From NCBI GenBank assembly GCA_963678705.1, contig OY783213.1, positions 1,415,114-1,479,113 on the forward strand: a DNA stretch of 64,000 bases. Direction: 5' to 3'. Under the pieces are notes generated by a model, which saw only the letters and a list, made by a program, of their open reading frames with translations, did not search any database and was not told the DNA's origin. This stretch comes from Panorpa germanica. Its lineage: Eukaryota; Arthropoda; Insecta; Mecoptera; Panorpidae. The first letter of the stretch is position 1. Every line of letters starts with the position of its first letter. Positions 59,658-64,000 of the stretch are shown piece by piece. The translations under genes and the position numbers were made by a program.

Positions 59658-60409
59658 ATGCCGGGGGGAATGAAGACGAGAAGGAAGCAAGATGAGAAAA
59701 AAGAGGACGTAACAGAGGATAAAATCAAAAGGGTGTTACAGAAAGAAAAAGAAATGCAAGAAGAAATGAAGCAAATGAGGGAGAGATTAAAAAAGATGGA
59801 AGAAGAATTTAAGATATTCATCGAAGAATCGCGCAAGGAAAGGGAAGATCTTATGAGGAGGTTGGAAAAAGAGAAAAAAGAAGAAAAAAAACAAGATGAA
59901 AAGGAAAAGGAAGAAACAGAGAAAGAATTTAGAGAAAAGGTTAAGGAGTTGGAAAAAGAACAGGAAATAGCGAGGAAGCGCGAGAAGAGAGACAATGTAC
60001 TTATAAGGGGTTTTTAAAAAAGCAAGATAGGCACGGAACAGCGAAAAGCAGTGAAAGAATGGATGCTAAAAGAATTGAAGGAAGGAGTAAAAATAATGCA
60101 AGCGTTTACGGTTGGAAAAGAAAGGAAATGGTGATAGCGAGATGTGAGGGAGAAGAACAGAAGAGAAATATAATGTCGAGAAAAAGTTCATTGAGGAGCA
60201 CGCATGTGTACATCGAAGACGATTTAAGAGAGAGAGAAGTGAGAGAAGTGCAGTGGCAACTGAGGCAGTGGGCAAAAAAGAAAAAAGAGAAGGGTAAAAA
60301 GGTTGTGAAGGTCGGTTATGAGAAAGTATGGAGTGAAGGAAAGCAGTATATATGGAATAAAAAAAATAAAGAACTGGAAAAGGGGGAATTTCGAAAAAAT
60401 GGGGAATGA
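59658..60409 (+). pseudogene. LINE ORF1: coiled coil plus RRM-like domain
   Basis: From ATG 59658: ~110 residues of Lys/Glu heptad-rich coiled coil, then EKRDNVLIRGF, the 'R.NVLI.G' strand that begins the RRM of LINE ORF1p. A TAA follows, then KSKIGTEQRKAVKEWML; after a frameshift near 60125, MVIARCEGEEQKRNIM, VYIEDDLREREVREVQWQL and KVGYEKVWSEGKQYIW, matching the RRM/C-terminal pattern. In intact form it trimerises and binds the LINE RNA. Inactivated by one stop and one shift. Confidence 0.75.
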
Positions 60410-60459
60410 GGTTGGGGAAAGTAAAGAGAGAGGTAAAAGGGGAAGAGATGAAAGAAAAT

Positions 60460-61350
60460 AAGTAAAAAAGAGGATAGAGTTAGGTTTCTGGAACGTGGCG
60501 GGTATAAAAAGAAAAGATAAGGATTTCTGGAAATACATCACAAGTTGGGATGTGATTGGGATGGTGGAAACATGGCTGGAAAGCAAAGAATGGGAAAACA
60601 AACTATTGAAAAACTACAGATGAGTGTGCCAAGGTGCTGTTAGAGAGCATAAGAAAGGGAGAGCAAGAGGCGGAATTATAACGGGTGTACGTAGGGAGTT
60701 AAAAGAGGAAGAGGTACCAGACAGAAGAGAAACAGCAGTAAGGAGGACGGTAACACTTGAAGAGGAGACATGGGAAATAGTAACAATATACAGTAAAGGT
60801 AATATAAAAGAACGGATGAAAGAAATAAAAGAAATAATTAAGGATGAGAAACAGGAAAATCTATTAATTGGAAGGGATTTCAACGCAAAAATTGGAGAGT
60901 TGCGAGAGGTGGACGAAAAATGGGGAAATAGTAAAAAGAAAAGAATAACAAAAGACAATACAATAAACGTTGAGAGAAAAGAACTAATGGAAATGCTAGA
61001 AGAACAATAATGGTTAGTCCTAAATGGGAATAAGGTAGGAAATAAAGAAGGAGAATATACCTATGTGGGAGGCAGAGGGGATACAGTGATCGAATACGTG
61101 GTGACAACGCTGGGAGGAGGAAAGAAGGTAGCAAGAATGAAAGTGGACAATAGGGTGGACTCGGATCACCTACCACCTCTGGTGGTGGATTTGGAGGCCA
61201 GGAGAGAAGAAAGAATGGACGATGAATGGAGAGAAGGCAGTGATTGGACGAAGGAAGGAAGGAAGAAGTTTATGGAGGAATTGAAACGGAGATACGAGGG
61301 AAAAGGAGTAATGGAGGAAATAGAGGATATTGAAAAGAGGATGAATTAAG
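60460..61350 (+). pseudogene. LINE ORF2 AP-endonuclease domain
   Basis: ELGFWNVAGIKRKDKDFWKY, WDVIGMVETWLE (catalytic Glu), a stop at ~60621, GGIITGVRRELK, NLLIGRDFNAKIGE (Asp-Asn), a stop near 61008, YTYVGGRGDTVIEYV and RVDSDHLPPLVV (SDH). All endonuclease signature residues are visible, and the frame changes only at isolated stops. It should nick target DNA in an intact copy. Confidence 0.8.
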
Positions 61351-61689
61351 CAACCCAAGGTATAAGGTAGAAAAGGTCTGATAGAACTGGAGAAAACAAA
61401 TAGTGGGATAAAGAATGTAAAGAAAGGAAAAAAAGTGTTAAAAAGATAACTAAAGAACTAACTAATGGAAGAAAGCAGAGTTTAGTAAAGAAGACTTTAA
61501 GAGGAAGCAAAGGGATTATACCGATAAGATAAAAGATAAAAAGAATGATTGAGAATAGATATGAAGAAGATAGAAAAAGTAATAAGAGAAAAAACAACGG
61601 AAAGGTAGGCATGGGATTACATAAATAGAGAGAAAAGTCAAAGGAAAGAGTCAAGTAAGGAAATAAAAATGGAAGAGTGAACGAAACAC

Positions 61690-62040
61690 TTTATGGGAGT
61701 ACTAGGAGGAAAGATAAGAAACGAGAGTACAAAAAAGGGAAACAAAGAGAAGGAGAATGTAAACGAAATAGAACTAAATGAACTTAAAACACAAATTCAA
61801 AAACTCAAGGAAAAGAAAGCACTAGGTAGAGATGGACTAAAGAACGAAGCGTGGAAAGTTGGGCGAGAATTGATAGAGAAAGGATTAGTTATAGCGTTGA
61901 ATTAGATATAGAAAAAAGGAGACCTGCGAGACAGCTGGAGAGAAGGGATACTGAATCCGATATATAAAAAGCGAAATAGACACGAAGCCAAGAACTATAG
62001 GGGAATTAACCTATTAAATACAGGGTACATTATATTGAAT
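61690..62040 (+). pseudogene. LINE RT N-terminal part
   Basis: LKEKKALGRDGLKNEAWK, then after a stop WREGILNPIYKKRNRHEA and NYRGINLLNTGYIILN. These are the RT entry blocks ('KK..G.DG..NEAW', 'W..G...PI.KK', 'NYRGI.LL'). Motif A and the YADD site are absent; sequence passes straight to the 3' tail at ~62040. Confidence 0.75.
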
Positions 62041-62082
62041 TTATATGAAATGCATTAAGAAATATAATAATGTAGATTGTAA

Positions 62083-62094
62083 TGCCAAAAGGCA
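62083..62094 (+). other. Hairpin in LINE 3' tail
   Basis: TGCC-AAAA-GGCA, perfect 4-bp stem, ~10 nt before the A-rich tail (62105-62118). A short stem-loop near the 3' end is a plausible RT recognition signal. Confidence 0.55.
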
Positions 62095-62118
62095 CACAAT
62101 TAATATAATAAAAAAAAA

Positions 62119-62759
62119 ATACATTTTAGGAAGGTAAGGTTTAAAAAAAAAAAATTTCACTAAAGGCAAAATTTATCGGCCAAGGTACAACCCAAAAGAG
62201 AATATTTTTCTAGGATCTACACTTAACAAATAGTTTGTAAGCTGGATAGGCCTAGTATAAACGATACCTGAAAAATAATGACAGAATCTGTTGCTGGCAA
62301 AAGAAACGGAAAATTTTTCCTGGTATCCGGTGTAACACTTAGCAACTCCACACCGAAACAATAGTAGTCTAAACCAAGAAAGTTAGTCGTATCAACAACA
62401 ATTTTTGTAGTAGCTCCAGCGGCATATAATCTTGAAATAGTAGCTATAGCCGGTGAATTCATAATAACTGTAATCAGAATTATAATTACTTGCAAAATAT
62501 ACGAAGGACTATTAAACTTGATTCTTTCATAATATTATTACGCGGTTGTGTATTTTCATACACAAAAATTAAACGAATAATAATTTAATATTTTAAGTCA
62601 ACATGTAGTCGGTTTAACAAAATGAAAATAAATACATAAAGATACGAACATAATTTTGCATATTAAAATAAAATAACGAAGAGTTAATAAAAGCTGTAGC
62701 TCAGGAACTTGACATTGGAGACTCACATTGCTTCCAGATTATAAATTAAATAAATAACA
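62119..62759. other. No assigned gene
   Basis: A 90-codon minus frame at 62223-62495 (MNSPAIATISRLYAAGATTK...) has hydrophobic stretches and could be an exon of a membrane protein, but no family motif is clear. A CAG/GT at ~62272-62276 could act as a splice site. Confidence 0.25.
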
Positions 62760-63040
62760 GAAAACGTAGTTCCAGGACGACATAAATCTCCTCACTAGAC
62801 AACAAAACGCACGAAGATAGGTTAAGGTCAAAAAATAGCAACGGCTTCTGCTTGGACCGGAAACGGGGAGCTTTTTCTGTCATTACCTCTTGGACCCTGT
62901 GGGCACTAAATCTCTGACTTTAAACAGAACTGGACGTCTATTTTGGTTATATACACGTTTCCTGTTCTCTTCCGCGTTTTTCAATTGATCGTCTACCTTT
63001 TTGCCAAATTGAGCCGATGAAGTTCCTCCAGGTTCCATTT
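62760..63040 (-). pseudogene. Gypsy-like integrase C-terminal fragment
   Basis: The minus strand reads VDDQLKNAEENRKRVYNQNR, then RPVLFKVRDLV followed by a serine-containing stretch. This is the Gypsy integrase tail pattern 'L..A...R...YN.RR....F.VGDLV', upstream of the chromodomain-like GPY region. About 90 residues, ending in stops. No LTRs located. Confidence 0.5.
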
Positions 63041-63400
63041 GAAATCATTTAAGGATGTATGAGCGAGGGCGTGGTGTAATAGTGAATTTTGAAGGGTTGG
63101 GATAGGTTTGAGCATTTGTGGGGAGAAGGGAAGAAAACTATCACGTGACGTGAATTTAACATTTGGCAACACAGCTATTTTGTTTTTTTTTCCATGTGAC
63201 ATTTGAATAAATTTAAATTTTTGACATTTAAAAATTTATATATATATACCACAAAAGCGTGACAAGAAAGGATTATTTTGCAAAGAACGACCACTAGAAA
63301 TAGATAATAATTCAGCTAATATGTGTTTGCAACTACGGTATGTTTAATGATTGTATTTAATATTATATTTTATATTAATCTTTTTATACATGTAAATTGT
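63040..63400. other. No recognisable gene
   Basis: AT-rich, with short microsatellite-like TA runs at ~63238. Confidence 0.4.
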
Positions 63401-63479
63401 TTACAATTTTTTTAAAAATTGTCGGATGTTTGGTACAAAATTGAATCTTTCATAAAACCTCACTATGCTGTTTAACATT

Positions 63480-64000
63480 TTAGGATTAATTGTTGAAAGC
63501 CGACAAATTATTGACATCAATAAAATAGCCAATTTTATGTGTTGTGATTCGTGTAATGATGCCCTGTCTTTCCGATTTAAAAAAAAAGATGTCATGGGCC
63601 TAGCAAGTACATTTCATATTGAATGTCATCGATGTAAAATAAATGTACGAGAGAAGAACATCACAACAAACCACCACTGGTAAATGTGTGATTAATGGAG
63701 AAACTGTTATGGGTAAATATTTCTATAAAAAGAAGATAGTAATATTCAATTTATTTTCTTTTCTATTCTTTAATTATGACTATTATTTTCTAGCAACTAT
63801 AACCGGTAGAATTAGCATAACTCATTTAAAGAATATTCTAGTTTGCCTCAATATTCCAATAGTTCACCATACTCTTCTAAAACGATATGAAAGGGACGTA
63901 GGGATCCCTATTAAAAATATTGCTCAAATAAGTTGCCGGAATAGCATTAAAATAAATAAAAGTTTAACAATAGCTCATCAAAGGTGTTCAGTACAAAATT
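63480..64000 (+). pseudogene. Mutator-domain transposase, 5' part, runs off window
   Basis: Plus strand after a possible TTTTAG acceptor at 63482: GLIVESRQIIDINKIANFMC, CDSCNDALSF, then GLASTFHIECHRC, a CxxC...CxxC zinc-binding module. A one-base shift near 63660 is needed to reach GKCVINGETVM. A donor at 63712/63713 and acceptor at 63793/63794 join in phase to ATITGRISITHLKNILVCLN, IPIVHHTLLKRYERDVG. 'THL...L..LNIP......K..E..VG' is the hallmark of the Mutator-like transposase domain common in insect genomes. The catalytic core would lie beyond the window. Confidence 0.7.
63713..63793 (+). other. Intron in the Mutator-domain gene
   Basis: 81 bp, GTAAAT...TTTTCTAG. Removing it keeps the protein pattern continuous (VM|ATITGRI, split codon G|CA). 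Confidence 0.7.

Larger units (their letters stand above)
59640..62118 (+). mobile_element. LINE with coiled-coil/RRM ORF1, internally deleted
   Basis: Order: ORF1, endonuclease, start of RT, then a short 3' tail with hairpin and poly(A). Strong purine (A/G) bias on the sense strand over most of its length. The RT body is missing although both ends of the element are present. I/Jockey-superfamily by its endonuclease-RT order; clade unassigned. Confidence 0.75.

Noticed and set aside
59546-59995. 149-codon minus-strand Ser/Phe-rich frame
   Set aside because: Antisense of the Lys/Glu coiled coil of LINE ORF1; composition explained by purine bias. The same holds for other minus frames over 60066-61654.
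62223-62495. Odorant- or gustatory-receptor exon
   Set aside because: Hydrophobic with a possible splice site, but no conserved receptor motif visible; left unassigned.

Overview
This is nuclear DNA of an animal, almost certainly an insect. It is AT-rich, has no intact single-copy host gene, and is packed with transposable elements of arthropod type: Jockey-like, R1-clade and R2-like LINEs, an RRM-ORF1 LINE, BEL/Pao and gypsy-like LTR elements, PIF/Harbinger, a Mutator-domain transposase and a Polinton/Maverick-type DNA polymerase. The order of insect cannot be fixed from sequence alone. Almost every coding region carries stops, frameshifts or internal deletions, so most entries are pseudogenes. 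Domain calls rest on motifs read by eye.

Layout. 1-3.3 kb: overlapping minus-strand pieces of a Jockey-like LINE with short local duplications. 4.5-7.1 kb: a minus-strand R2-like LINE with a dead catalytic motif. 8.8-10.05 kb: further LINE scraps. 10.36-19.02 kb: a tandem array of six ~1.59-kb units, each containing the 3' half of an R1-clade reverse transcriptase. 19.2-20.5 kb: broken Harbinger transposase. 22.3-23.9 kb: BEL/Pao pol remnant. 23.9-24.6 kb: second R2-like remnant. 24.6-28.7 kb: candidate non-coding LTR retrotransposon. 28.7-31.2 kb: dispersed repeats and a Jockey scrap. 31.5-32.0 kb: two spliced exons of a peroxisomal acyl-CoA oxidase gene with nonsense mutations, the only host-gene trace.

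The centrepiece is a 17.25-kb inverted-repeat element at 32908-50160. Its termini are 5'-AGTAGGG...CCCTACT-3' and it has a near-perfect 6-bp target duplication (CATTAC/TATTAC). Each arm (5.0 and 5.9 kb) contains a ~0.6-kb unique terminus, an array of 16 or ~22 copies of a ~153-bp repeat, and the 5' half of a protein-primed family-B DNA polymerase gene. Only the right arm continues into the whole polymerase, which retains the exonuclease and polymerase motifs. The usual Polinton integrase, ATPase, protease and capsid genes are absent. A LINE carrying only ORF1 sits at the end of the left arm. Both arms share the same frameshift and the same TAG stop, so the arms were copied from one another, or homogenised, after the gene was already interrupted.

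51.0-57.1 kb: Jockey RT remnants split by a well-bounded BEL/Pao element (593-bp LTRs, CACTG duplications, internally deleted pol, tandem repeats in the leader). 57.1-58.7 kb: dispersed repeat. 59.6-62.1 kb: internally deleted LINE with coiled-coil/RRM ORF1. 62.8-63.0 kb: gypsy-like integrase tail. 63.4-64.0 kb: Mutator-domain transposase with one recognisable intron, running off the window end.
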